Shown here piece by piece: positions 1 through 7,880 of a stretch of DNA of 32,330 nucleotides (within the stretch, counting starts at the first letter, position 1; each line of letters opens with the position of its first letter). Where the stretch lies: assembly GCA_900551135.1 (NCBI GenBank), contig URUX01000005.1:1-32330 (forward strand), read 5' to 3'. This DNA is from an uncultured Clostridium sp. (GTDB lineage: Bacteria; Bacillota; Clostridia; Lachnospirales; Lachnospiraceae). The position numbers were made by a program, and so were the translations under genes. The notes beneath the pieces are model-generated. The model was given only the letters and a program-made list of their open reading frames with translations, was not told the DNA's origin and made no database searches.

Positions 1-113
1 TGTATCCGAATCTTATTTACGGTTGTCATAGCGGTTTCCGCAGAAGAAAAAAATGAAGAAAGTGCGATCAGTATCAGAATCGCCACCGCCTGAAAGGCAA
101 TACTTGAATCCAA
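1..113 (-). CDS. Hemolysin/CorC (CNNM-domain) family membrane protein, N-terminal fragment
   Basis: Only the first 37 codons are in the window; the gene runs off the left edge. Reading leftward from a TTG start at 113, the peptide opens with a hydrophobic helix (AILILIALSSFF) followed by SSAETAMTTVNKIRI. The SSAETA-TTVN-IR pattern is the hallmark N-terminus of the CNNM/CorC (UPF0053, formerly hemolysin C) family. These proteins usually continue with more membrane helices, a CBS pair and a CorC domain, and are linked to Mg2+ or Co2+ efflux. An AAGGAG site at about 125-130 lies roughly ten bases before the TTG, and there is no in-frame ATG before the conserved segment, so TTG is the best start. 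The family call is firm; the transported ion is inference. Confidence 0.8.
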   Translation of the reverse strand, partial: MDSSIAFQAVAILILIALSSFFSSAETAMTTVNKIRI

Positions 114-177
114 GATTTATTCACTCCTTTTGATTATTTTTTTATTGATTGAATCATATCATAAAACATTTAAGCAA

Positions 178-206
178 AATATACATGATTTCATATAAAA
201 AATCAA
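178..206 (-). promoter_or_regulatory. Sigma-A-type promoter for the leftward CNNM gene
   Basis: On the minus strand TTGATT (201-206) and TATATT (178-183) are separated by 17 bases. Predicted initiation near 171 gives a leader of about 58 bases before the TTG start at 113. This is consensus matching only. Confidence 0.5.
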
Positions 207-338
207 GAAAAAGCTTTTGGTTCAAAGATAGTATAAAAAAATTTAAAAGAGGACTGTCGAAAAAGTAAGATTTGTGTTATAATTCACTCGATTAAAATGA
301 AAAAAAACATTACAGAATATTTACAAAATGATAAAAGT

Positions 339-366
339 TTGATAATATACAGATATGTAATATTAT
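339..366 (+). promoter_or_regulatory. Candidate promoter of the surface protein gene
   Basis: TTGATA (339-344) and TATTAT (361-366) are 16 bases apart and would initiate near 373, about 87 bases before the ATG at 460. The extended -10 at 275-283 is an alternative, so which one is used is open. Confidence 0.4.
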
Positions 367-459
367 TGTATTACGTAAAAAGAGAACTGATATTTGGCTG
401 AAAGTAAAAAAATGATTATCAGGAAACATAAGAATCGAATATAAATATAGAGGTGCGAT

Positions 460-1968
460 ATGTCCAATAATATAAATAGAATAAGAAAAAAGAAATTAAA
501 AGGAACGGGTATTTTTGCGGCAGCGGCTTTAACAGCGGCTTTGATTGCAGGAAATAATATACCGGGTGTAACAAGACAGGTCAGTGCGGCTGAGTCACAG
601 GAGAATACTGTGTCTTCTCTGATCCCGGACAACATCACGCTTGATAAGCCTGTAGAACTTGCGGATGTAGAACTTCCGGCAACGGAATATGGAACTTTTG
701 AATGGGCAGATGGAAGTTTCGTTCCTGCACAGCGTGTACAGAGCTGTGAGGTACTTCTTATACCGGCAGAAGGGCAGGATTTAAGCCATGTGGATGGATG
801 GGATCCGGAGAGCGGCGCGGTTGTCGGTTACATCAATGTAATAGTGAACAGTATTACGGATGGTGATAATGTTGATAAGACAGAAGGCTCAGGTAAAACA
901 GATCCAACAGAAAATGCAGATCCAACAGAAACGCCTGAAACTTCGTCAGAAAAACCTGCCGCAGATGAAAACGCTGATACAGACAATAAAGAAGATAAGG
1001 AAAGTAAATCAGATCAGGATAATAAAACTGATACAGACAATGAAGAGAGTAAGATTGAAGAAGATAAAACAGATAATAAAAACAACAAAGATAATAACAG
1101 CAATGCAGATAAGACGGATAAAGATACAGAAACTACCGGTAAGCTGGAACCTGCAGATGATATGACACAGGATAAAGAAGATACGAAGAAAGATGATGAA
1201 GATGGCGCAGATGATAATATCTTTGATAATCCTGTTCTGCCGGACGATAAGGATGACCGTCCTACAGATGCAGAGGATTCTCTTTCTGATGAAGAAAAAG
1301 AAGAGAGGGCCGCACTTAATCATACCTGCGACGGTATTACAGTAAGCGGAGTTAATCTTCCATGGTATGTACAGTTCAGAGTTTCAAGCGGTGACAGCTA
1401 TCAGTTTACCAATGAATCAGATGCAATGATTTTCCAGTCTTATGAATTTGAACTCTGGGATCTTAAGAATAATACAGAATATGAGATCCCTAATGGAGAT
1501 TATATCAGTGTCACTGTGCCAGTAAAATCCGGATATCAGTATACTATCGAACATCTCCTGGATAACGGGGCAACTGAGACGATTATTCCGAGTGTAGAGA
1601 ATGGTATTATGGTATTCAGCACACATTCTTTCAGTCCATTTGGAATTGCAGGAAGCAGACAATTAGTAGGACCTGATGCGGGGAATGATACGGACGACAC
1701 AGATGCGGTAACTCCTGCACCGGCTTCCTCCGACAGTCAGAGCTCTGATTCAGGAAAGAACAATACAGTATCTATGAATAACAGTTCTGACAGCAATAAT
1801 GGTTCTTCTTCTGATCAGAATGATAATTCAACGGAAAATAAAGCTGTGAAAAATAACAATACAGTAAATACCGGAGATACAACATCAATTATGCCGTTTG
1901 TGATACTGTTTGTGGCAGCTGCAGTGATCGCCGGTGTGGCTGTATTTATAAAAAAGAGAAAGAAATAA
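460..1968 (+). CDS. Secreted acidic surface protein with LPXTG-like sorting signal
   Basis: This 502-residue protein is built for export and wall anchoring. Residues 1-45 form a signal peptide: basic start (RIRKKKLKG), hydrophobic Ala/Leu core, likely cleavage after VSAA. Residues about 135-285 are a low-complexity Asp/Glu/Lys/Asn/Thr spacer. Residues about 285-405 look globular (VNLPWYVQFRVSSGDSYQF), followed by a second Ser/Asn/Asp-rich spacer. The C-terminus has TVNTG (468-472) then Asp, a hydrophobic helix and KKRKK, which is the layout of a sortase signal with TVNTG in place of LPXTG. No sortase gene is in the window. A GAGGTG site precedes the ATG. The globular domain was not recognised, so adhesion, carbohydrate binding or another role cannot be chosen. 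Its codons and composition are more AT-rich than the genes further right. Confidence 0.75.
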   Translation: MSNNINRIRKKKLKGTGIFAAAALTAALIAGNNIPGVTRQVSAAESQENTVSSLIPDNITLDKPVELADVELPATEYGTFEWADGSFVPAQRVQSCEVLLIPAEGQDLSHVDGWDPESGAVVGYINVIVNSITDGDNVDKTEGSGKTDPTENADPTETPETSSEKPAADENADTDNKEDKESKSDQDNKTDTDNEESKIEEDKTDNKNNKDNNSNADKTDKDTETTGKLEPADDMTQDKEDTKKDDEDGADDNIFDNPVLPDDKDDRPTDAEDSLSDEEKEERAALNHTCDGITVSGVNLPWYVQFRVSSGDSYQFTNESDAMIFQSYEFELWDLKNNTEYEIPNGDYISVTVPVKSGYQYTIEHLLDNGATETIIPSVENGIMVFSTHSFSPFGIAGSRQLVGPDAGNDTDDTDAVTPAPASSDSQSSDSGKNNTVSMNNSSDSNNGSSSDQNDNSTENKAVKNNNTVNTGDTTSIMPFVILFVAAAVIAGVAVFIKKRKK

Positions 1969-1985
1969 AAGAATAACACTGATTC

Positions 1986-2015
1986 CTCCCCCATATAGTT
2001 TAACAGGAGGGGGAG
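1986..2015 (+). promoter_or_regulatory. Hairpin pairing with the ribosome binding site of the next gene
   Basis: CTCCCCC (1986-1992) is complementary to GGGGGAG (2009-2015), with a 16-base loop. The right arm overlaps the ribosome binding site GGAGGGGG (2006-2013) that sits just before the ATG at 2018. The stem could lower translation initiation there, or protect the 3' end of the upstream message. No T-run follows, so a classic terminator is unlikely. Confidence 0.4.
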
Positions 2016-2017
2016 CA

Positions 2018-2368
2018 ATGAAAGTCAGAGCAATTTTGAAATCACTATTATTTGCATATGCATTAACAGGAGTGGCATTACTGCTTTTGGCCCTGGTACT
2101 GTTTGCTTTTGATCTGGGAGAAACAGCTGTAGATGCGGGTATTATTATAATTTATGTACTTGCATGTTTCATGGGAGGCTTTATGGCAGGCAGAATTGTG
2201 CGTAAAGACAAATATCTCTGGGGTGTTATCACAGGTCTGGCTTACTATGTATTACTGTTGACTGTCTCTGTTATGGCAAAAGGCGGCTGGGATATGAGTG
2301 CAGCGCATGCAGTTACAACATTTTTTATGTGCACAGGCGGTGGAACACTGGGTGGAATGCTGTCGTAA
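2018..2368 (+). CDS. TIGR04086-type small membrane protein
   Basis: This 116-residue protein is almost entirely membrane-embedded, with four predicted helices (about 8-30, 38-58, 67-86 and 93-115). The first two are separated by a short acidic stretch (DLGETAVDAG). A GGFMAGRIVRKDKYLWGVITGL segment and a Gly-rich end (CTGGGTLGGMLS) match my memory of the TIGR04086 family of Clostridia, whose members are often found beside the SCIFF peptide gene, as here. Function is unknown. A role in export or membrane handling of the peptide is only a guess from position. The ATG has a very strong GGAGGGGG site that overlaps a hairpin. The scfA promoter lies directly downstream, so this gene need not be cotranscribed with scfA. 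Confidence 0.7.
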   Translation: MKVRAILKSLLFAYALTGVALLLLALVLFAFDLGETAVDAGIIIIYVLACFMGGFMAGRIVRKDKYLWGVITGLAYYVLLLTVSVMAKGGWDMSAAHAVTTFFMCTGGGTLGGMLS

Positions 2369-2396
2369 AAAAAAGCTTTTAAAATGAAAAGATATA

Positions 2397-2405
2397 TGAT
2401 ATACT
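2397..2405 (+). promoter_or_regulatory. Extended -10 promoter of scfA
   Basis: TGATATACT (2397-2405) is a TGn extended -10 element. The matching -35 position (about 2377-2382) is poor, which is common for extended -10 promoters. Initiation near 2412 would give a 30-base leader carrying TAAGGAGG (2426-2433) before the scfA ATG. Confidence 0.5.
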
Positions 2406-2441
2406 ATGCCAAGAATATAATTACATAAGGAGGATAGAGTT

Positions 2442-2582
2442 ATGGAACATATCAAAACCCTGAATACAAAGAATTTACAGAACACTGTAAAAAAAGGTGG
2501 ATGTGGCGAGTGCCAGACTTCCTGCCAGTCCGCATGTAAAACTTCCTGTACAGTAGGAAACCAGAGCTGCGAGCAGAAATAA
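2442..2582 (+). CDS. scfA: SCIFF ranthipeptide precursor (six cysteines in forty-five residues)
   Basis: This gene encodes a 46-residue peptide, too short for most ORF calling. It begins MEHIKTLNTKNLQ, the conserved SCIFF leader, and has a core with six cysteines at 21, 24, 28, 32, 36 and 43 (GGCGECQTSCQSACKTSC and NQSC). In this family a radical SAM maturase makes thioether bridges from Cys to non-alpha carbons of acceptor residues, often Thr, which defines ranthipeptides. The core here has Thr at 26, 34 and 37. The maturase follows at 2663. TAAGGAGG lies eight bases before the ATG, and a promoter is placed just upstream. SCIFF peptides are nearly universal in Clostridia; roles in cell-cell signalling have been proposed, but the function in this organism is unknown. 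Confidence 0.95.
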   Translation: MEHIKTLNTKNLQNTVKKGGCGECQTSCQSACKTSCTVGNQSCEQK

Positions 2583-2601
2583 GATCAGCTATGGAGAAAT
2601 G

Positions 2602-2637
2602 AGATAAGCAGCGGAACTTTTATTCCGCTGCTTATCT
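2602..2637 (+). promoter_or_regulatory. 15-bp hairpin between precursor and maturase genes
   Basis: AGATAAGCAGCGGAA (2602-2616) pairs perfectly with TTCCGCTGCTTATCT (2623-2637) around a six-base loop. No T-run follows, so it is not a standard intrinsic terminator. It more likely stabilises the 3' end of scfA mRNA or partly blocks read-through, giving more peptide than enzyme. It ends 25 bases before the scfB ATG. Confidence 0.7.
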
Positions 2638-2662
2638 TACGCTTAGAAAGGATTTTAGTAAA

Positions 2663-4027
2663 ATGAGTCTGATTCACCGTTATAAAAGCAATGGCTTTAA
2701 TATTGTACTGGATATCAACAGTGGATGCATCCATCTGGTAGATGAGGTTACATATGAGGTTCTTCCATATCTGGAAGAGGGCCTTGGCACAGAAGCTATT
2801 GCAGAGAAACTGGAAAACAAATATAACAGAGAAGATATTGAGACATCTGTAAGAGAATGTAATAAGCTGAAAGAAGATGGAATGCTTTTTACAAAAGATG
2901 TTTATGAGAATGTAATTGAAGAATTTTCAAATAACCGGCAGACCGTTGTAAAAGCATTGTGCCTGCACATTGCTCATGACTGCAATCTGGCCTGCCGTTA
3001 TTGTTTTGCCGAAGAAGGCGAATATCATGGCAGAAGAGCTCTTATGTCCTATGAAGTCGGCAAAAAAGCTCTTGATTTCCTGATCGCGAACTCCGGTTCC
3101 AGAAAAAACCTGGAAGTAGATTTCTTTGGCGGCGAGCCGCTGATGAACTGGGATGTAGTGAAGCGTCTGGTAGAATACGGCCGTTCCCAGGAGGAAAAAC
3201 ACCACAAAAAATTCCGCTTTACCCTGACAACCAACGGCGTTTTGTTAAATGACGAGATTATGGAGTTCTGCAATAAAGAGATGAGCAACGTAGTCCTGAG
3301 TCTGGATGGCCGTAAGGAAGTCAACGACCACATGCGTCCATTCCGAAACGGAAAAGGAAGTTATGATTTGATTGTGCCCAAGTTCCAGAAATTTGCAGAA
3401 CTTCGGGGAGACAAAGATTATTTTGTCCGCGGAACCTTTACCAATAAAAATCTGGATTTTGGCGAGGACGTTCTCCACTATGCAGATTTGGGATTTAAGA
3501 AAATGTCTATGGAGCCGGTAGTGGCAGAGCCTTCTGAGGATTATGCAATCAGAGAAGAGGATCTTCCTCAGATTCTGGCAGAATATGACAGACTGGCGGC
3601 AGAATATGTAAAACGCCACAAAGAAGGAAGAGGATTTACGTTCTTCCATTTCATGGTAGATTTAAAACAGGGCCCCTGCGTGGCAAAACGCCTTTCCGGG
3701 TGCGGTTCCGGAACCGAATACCTGGCTGTTACCCCATGGGGAGATCTTTATCCATGTCACCAATTTGTCGGTAAGGAAGAATTCCTTCTCGGCAATGTAG
3801 ATACAGGTGTAACCAATACAGCAATCCGCGATGAGTTTAAACTCTGCAACGTATATGCAAAAGAAAAATGCAGAGACTGCTTTGCAAGATTTTATTGCAG
3901 CGGCGGCTGCGCAGCAAACTCTTACAATTTCCATGGCTCTATTACAGATGCCTATGATATTGGCTGTGAGATGCAGAAAAAGCGAATCGAATGTGCAGTA
4001 ATGATTAAAGCGGCGCTTGAGGATTGA
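2663..4027 (+). CDS. scfB: Radical SAM SPASM maturase of the SCIFF peptide
   Basis: This 454-residue enzyme is the thioether-forming maturase of the peptide encoded just upstream. Residues 1-80 (SLIHRYKSNGFNIVLDI onward) look like a peptide-recognition (RRE, PqqD-like) domain. The radical SAM cluster motif is C107-x3-C111-x2-C114 (CNLACRYCF), followed by GGEP at 156-159 for SAM binding. The C-terminal SPASM region has many cysteines for two auxiliary [4Fe-4S] clusters: C339, C347, C365, C395, C403, C406, C412, C416, C435 and C444. The length fits characterised relatives such as CteB of Clostridium thermocellum. AAAGGA precedes the ATG. secDF follows after 23 bases, so the two are probably cotranscribed. 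The family assignment is secure; the exact bridges are not readable from sequence. Confidence 0.95.
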   Translation: MSLIHRYKSNGFNIVLDINSGCIHLVDEVTYEVLPYLEEGLGTEAIAEKLENKYNREDIETSVRECNKLKEDGMLFTKDVYENVIEEFSNNRQTVVKALCLHIAHDCNLACRYCFAEEGEYHGRRALMSYEVGKKALDFLIANSGSRKNLEVDFFGGEPLMNWDVVKRLVEYGRSQEEKHHKKFRFTLTTNGVLLNDEIMEFCNKEMSNVVLSLDGRKEVNDHMRPFRNGKGSYDLIVPKFQKFAELRGDKDYFVRGTFTNKNLDFGEDVLHYADLGFKKMSMEPVVAEPSEDYAIREEDLPQILAEYDRLAAEYVKRHKEGRGFTFFHFMVDLKQGPCVAKRLSGCGSGTEYLAVTPWGDLYPCHQFVGKEEFLLGNVDTGVTNTAIRDEFKLCNVYAKEKCRDCFARFYCSGGCAANSYNFHGSITDAYDIGCEMQKKRIECAVMIKAALED

Positions 4028-4050
4028 GAAGGAAAAGGAGATAATCAACC

Positions 4051-6249
4051 ATGAAAAACAGCAAAACAAAGGGTCTGCTGAGCCTGGTTCTGGCCATTGC
4101 AGCAGTTGTGGTATTTGGTTTCCTGGGCTATCAGACCATGGACGATATCAAGCTGGGACTGGATTTGGCCGGTGGTGTCAGCATTACCTACCAGACCGTA
4201 AAAGAAGACCCGACTGACGAGGAAATGTCCGACACGATTTACAAGCTTCAGCAGCGTGTGCAGAACTACAGCACCGAGGCAGAGGTGTATCAGGAGGGCA
4301 GCAACCGGATTAACATTGATATTCCCGGTGTGTCTGATGCGAACACAATTCTGGAAGAACTGGGCAAGCCAGGTTCCCTGATTTTCTGTGATCAGACAGG
4401 AAAGACTGTGTTAGATGGTACCAAGGTAACTTCTGCCAAAGCGGGAATGTACAAAGATGATACAACGGGGCTTGATAAATATGTGGTGTCCCTGACATTT
4501 AATGAAGAGGGAAAACAGGCATTTGCAGAAGCTACAAAAGCGAACATCGGAAAGCAGATTTTTATCATTTATGATAATAAAGTAGTATCCAGCCCGGTTG
4601 TTCAGACGGAAATTACACAGGGCTCCTGTGAAATTACCGGATTAGAGTCTTTTGAGACGGCTGAGAATCTGGCTTCCACAATCCGTATCGGTTCTCTGTC
4701 CTTAGAACTTCAGGAACTGCGCTCCAATGTAGTAGGAGCAAAGCTGGGTTCTGCTGCAATTTCTTCCAGCTTAAAGGCAGGTGCGATTGGATTTGGCCTT
4801 GTAGCCCTGTTTATGATTGTGGTATACCTGATTCCTGGTGCAGCGGCAGTAATCGCCCTGTGTCTGTATGTAGGCCTGATTCTGATTCTGCTGTCTGCAT
4901 TTGAGATTACTCTGACTCTGCCTGGCGTAGCAGGTATTATCCTGTCGATCGGTATGGCAGTCGATGCCAATGTTATTATCTTCACCCGTATTAAAGAGGA
5001 AATCGCAGTTGGAAAGACTGTAAAGTCTGCAATTAAGACTGGTTTCCAGAAAGCATTATCCGCCATTGTAGACGGCAACATTACGACTCTGATTGCAGCG
5101 TTGGTACTGTTCTGGAAGGGCTCCGGTACTGTAAAGGGATTTGCTTCTACCCTGGCACTGGGTATTGTGCTTTCCATGTTTACAGCTTTGTTTGTGACCA
5201 GATTTGTTCTCCGCGCCCTGTACTGTCTGGGATTTGAAAATCCTAAGATGTACGGTATCAAGAAGGACAGAGCGCCGATTGATTTCCTGGGCAAGAGAAA
5301 TATCTGTTTCATCATTTCTCTGGCTGTAATTGCAGCAGGATTTGTCGGTATGGGAGTAAATAAAGCCAATACTGGTGATATGTTTAACTACAGTCTGGAT
5401 TTTAAGGGCGGTACTTCTACGAATGTCACCTTTAACGAGGATATGACTCTGGAGCAGATTTCTGCTGAAGTAGTTCCGGTAGTAGAAACGATTACCAAAG
5501 ATGCTGGTATTCAGACCCAGAAGGTTGCCGGCACCAATGAAGTAATTATCAAGACCCGCGCCCTGACCGTAGATGAGCGTCAGGCATTAAACGCAGCGCT
5601 GGCTGAAAACTTTGGAGTGGAGCAGGAAAAGATTACTGCAGAAAGCATTTCCGGTGCAGTCAGTGATGAGATGAAAAAGGATGCAGCGCTTGCAACAGTT
5701 ATTGCAACCGTATGTATGCTGGTTTACATCTGGTTCCGGTTTAAGGATATCCGTTTTGCAGCCAGTGCAGTACTGGCTCTGATTCATGATGTGCTGGTAG
5801 TAATTACCTGCTATGCCATTGCAAAGTGGTCCGTAGGTTCTACCTTTATTGCATGTATGCTGACCATTGTCGGTTATTCCATCAATGCGACGATCGTTAT
5901 CTTTGACCGTATCCGTGAAAACCTGGCTGTCCGCGGCAGACAGGATTTGAAGGAACTGCTAAATAACAGTATTACCCAGACCTTTACCCGAAGCATTAAT
6001 ACCTCGTTAACTACTTTTATTATGGTATTTGTATTATACCTGATGGGCGTATCTTCTATCCGTGAGTTTGCACTGCCTCTGATGGTAGGTATTGTCTGCG
6101 GAACCTATTCGTCTGTATGCATTACCGGCGCTTTGTGGTATGTCATGACAACCGGAAAGCAGAAGAAAGAAAAAGCAGCAGCAGAACAGGCAGCAGCAGA
6201 GAAAAAGGCGGCTAAGGAAGCAAAACGTTCTGGTAAGAAAGAGAAATAA
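4051..6249 (+). CDS. secDF: Fused protein translocase subunit SecDF
   Basis: This 732-residue polytopic membrane protein joins SecD and SecF, which are separate in many bacteria. SecDF uses the proton motive force to pull preproteins through SecYEG after SecA has pushed them. The SecD half has an N-terminal helix (about 9-27), the GLDLAGG motif (36-42), an extracellular P1 region and helices from about 240 on, with the conserved GMAVDANV (D305). The SecF half starts near 415, with LDFKGG at 449-454 and a second set of helices. The last 35 residues are a Lys/Ala/Glu-rich cytoplasmic tail. AAAAGGAG lies upstream of the ATG. tgt starts three bases after the stop and yajC follows, the common clustering of tgt, yajC and secDF. 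Confidence 0.97.
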   Translation: MKNSKTKGLLSLVLAIAAVVVFGFLGYQTMDDIKLGLDLAGGVSITYQTVKEDPTDEEMSDTIYKLQQRVQNYSTEAEVYQEGSNRINIDIPGVSDANTILEELGKPGSLIFCDQTGKTVLDGTKVTSAKAGMYKDDTTGLDKYVVSLTFNEEGKQAFAEATKANIGKQIFIIYDNKVVSSPVVQTEITQGSCEITGLESFETAENLASTIRIGSLSLELQELRSNVVGAKLGSAAISSSLKAGAIGFGLVALFMIVVYLIPGAAAVIALCLYVGLILILLSAFEITLTLPGVAGIILSIGMAVDANVIIFTRIKEEIAVGKTVKSAIKTGFQKALSAIVDGNITTLIAALVLFWKGSGTVKGFASTLALGIVLSMFTALFVTRFVLRALYCLGFENPKMYGIKKDRAPIDFLGKRNICFIISLAVIAAGFVGMGVNKANTGDMFNYSLDFKGGTSTNVTFNEDMTLEQISAEVVPVVETITKDAGIQTQKVAGTNEVIIKTRALTVDERQALNAALAENFGVEQEKITAESISGAVSDEMKKDAALATVIATVCMLVYIWFRFKDIRFAASAVLALIHDVLVVITCYAIAKWSVGSTFIACMLTIVGYSINATIVIFDRIRENLAVRGRQDLKELLNNSITQTFTRSINTSLTTFIMVFVLYLMGVSSIREFALPLMVGIVCGTYSSVCITGALWYVMTTGKQKKEKAAAEQAAAEKKAAKEAKRSGKKEK

Positions 6250-6252
6250 CAG

Positions 6253-7389
6253 ATGAAATATCAATTGATTACAACAGATGGACGGGCAAAACGCGCCAGC
6301 GTGGAAACCGTCCACGGCACCATCCAGACTCCGGTGTTTATGAATGTAGGCACAGTAGGAGCGATTAAAGGTGCAGTATCCACCAACGATTTAAAAGAGA
6401 TTGGAACGCAGGTGGAATTGTCCAATACCTATCATCTCCATGTCAGAACAGGAGATAAGCTGATTAAGGAATTTGGCGGTCTTCACAGATTTATGAACTG
6501 GGACAGACCGATTCTCACCGATTCCGGCGGCTTTCAGGTATTTTCCTTAACGGGACTCAGAAAGATTAAGGAAGAGGGGGTATATTTTAACTCCCATATT
6601 GACGGTCATAAGATTTTTATGGGGCCGGAAGAGAGTATGCAGATTCAGTCCAATCTGGGTTCTACCATAGCCATGGCTTTTGATGAGTGTCCGCCCAGTA
6701 TGGCAGACCGGAAATATATCGAAAACAGTGTGGCAAGAACCACCAGATGGCTGGCCCGCTGCAAGGCGGAGATGGACAGACTCAACAGTCTGCCGGATAC
6801 CATTAACAAGGAGCAGCTGCTGTTTGGTATTAACCAGGGCGGCGTTCTGGATGATGTGAGAATCGCCCACGCAAAGGAAATTGCTGCCATGGATTTAGAT
6901 GGTTATGCAGTAGGCGGTCTGGCAGTAGGAGAGAGTCATGAGGAAATGTACCACATTTTGGATGTGACAGTTCCTCACCTGCCTCAGGATAAACCGACAT
7001 ACCTGATGGGAGTCGGAACTCCGGCTAATATTCTGGAAGCGGTAGACAGAGGCGTAGATTTCTTTGACTGCGTTTATCCGTCCAGAAACGGGCGTCATGG
7101 TCATGTGTATACCAATCATGGAAAACTGAACCTGTTTAATTCCCAGTATGAACTGGATTCCAGGCCGATCGAAGAGGGATGCGGCTGTCCAGCCTGCAGG
7201 GGAGGATACAGCAGAGCATACATCAGACACCTTTTAAAGGCAAAAGAGATGCTGGGAATGCGTTTCTGTGTATTGCATAATCTCTATTTTTATAATACAA
7301 TGATGAGTGAGATTCGCGACGCCATCGAAGAGCACCGCTACGCAGAGTATAAAGCAGAAAAGCTTGCCGGCGTAACCGGTCAGAAATAA
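6253..7389 (+). CDS. tgt: tRNA-guanine transglycosylase
   Basis: This 378-residue enzyme exchanges guanine-34 of GUN-anticodon tRNAs for the queuosine precursor preQ1. Visible features are the DSGGFQVF active-site loop with D90, the GGLAVGE recognition segment of the bacterial preQ1-type enzyme, the nucleophile region DFFDCVYPSRNGRHG (D272 by alignment to the Zymomonas enzyme) and the zinc site C310, C312, C315 and H342. The length is normal. The ATG is only three bases after the secDF stop and lacks a good ribosome binding site, so translation is probably coupled to secDF. The four-gene preQ1 synthesis set is not in this window. Confidence 0.96.
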   Translation: MKYQLITTDGRAKRASVETVHGTIQTPVFMNVGTVGAIKGAVSTNDLKEIGTQVELSNTYHLHVRTGDKLIKEFGGLHRFMNWDRPILTDSGGFQVFSLTGLRKIKEEGVYFNSHIDGHKIFMGPEESMQIQSNLGSTIAMAFDECPPSMADRKYIENSVARTTRWLARCKAEMDRLNSLPDTINKEQLLFGINQGGVLDDVRIAHAKEIAAMDLDGYAVGGLAVGESHEEMYHILDVTVPHLPQDKPTYLMGVGTPANILEAVDRGVDFFDCVYPSRNGRHGHVYTNHGKLNLFNSQYELDSRPIEEGCGCPACRGGYSRAYIRHLLKAKEMLGMRFCVLHNLYFYNTMMSEIRDAIEEHRYAEYKAEKLAGVTGQK

Positions 7390-7444
7390 AATGGGAGCAT
7401 ACAGGCGAGGCGAAGGCTCCCCATAATTAAGGAGGAAACAAACA

Positions 7445-7738
7445 ATGGTTGCAACAGGCGGGACTATGGGAATTGGCTTCTGGATTATTTATCTGGCAGC
7501 GATTTTCGGATTAATGTACTTTATTGCCATCAGACCCCAGAAGAAGGAAAAGAAGAAAATGCAGGAACTGATGGCCAGTATTGCAGTAGGCGATACGGTG
7601 CTGACTTCCAGTGGCTTCTATGGCGTGATTATCGACATGACAGACGATACCGTGATCGTAGAGTTTGGCAGCAACAAAAACTGCCGTATCCCAATGCAGA
7701 AGCAGGCAATTATCCAGATAGAAAAGCCAGAGGCATAA
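7445..7738 (+). CDS. yajC: Preprotein translocase accessory subunit YajC
   Basis: This 97-residue protein has one N-terminal membrane helix (about 8-26), then IRPQKKEKKKMQELMASIAVGDTVLTSSGFYGVI, the family signature of a basic stretch followed by the GD-V-T-GG/SG-like fold. YajC associates with SecDF and the Sec translocon. TAAGGAGG precedes the ATG at 7445. Between tgt and this gene lies a weak hairpin (ATGGGAGC at 7391 with GCTCCCCAT at 7416), but the genes likely remain in one transcript that ends at the terminator just downstream. Confidence 0.93.
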   Translation: MVATGGTMGIGFWIIYLAAIFGLMYFIAIRPQKKEKKKMQELMASIAVGDTVLTSSGFYGVIIDMTDDTVIVEFGSNKNCRIPMQKQAIIQIEKPEA

Positions 7739-7772
7739 TGACTGCATGGTAAAACAAAACCGTTTGTAAATG

Positions 7773-7820
7773 GCTGCCGTAAAACATCCACAGGAAACAG
7801 GAGTTTACGGCAGCTTTTTT
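7773..7820 (+). terminator. Intrinsic terminator of the scfA-secDF-tgt-yajC unit
   Basis: GCTGCCGTAAA (7773-7783) pairs perfectly with TTTACGGCAGC (7804-7814), followed at once by six T. This is a clear rho-independent terminator. A short GC hairpin, CCCCTG/CAGGGG (7827-7843), follows directly and may add to it. Confidence 0.9.
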
Positions 7821-7880
7821 CTGTGGCCCCTGGGGCGCAGGGGTTCACCGTATTTTACAGGAAAGATCAGGTAAGGCCAT

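Larger units (their letters stand above)
114..459. other. AT-rich divergent intergenic region
   Basis: This 346-base gap holds no convincing gene. It is very AT-rich and sits between divergent genes. It contains the leftward promoter at 178-206 and two rightward candidates: an extended -10 (TGTTATAAT, 275-283) without a good -35, and TTGATA-N16-TATTAT (339-366). No riboswitch-like structure or tRNA was seen. Confidence 0.6.

Noticed and set aside
4710..5369. Long antisense reading frame (219 codons) inside secDF
   Set aside because: It is a shadow of the secDF coding frame, has no ribosome binding site and shows no family resemblance.
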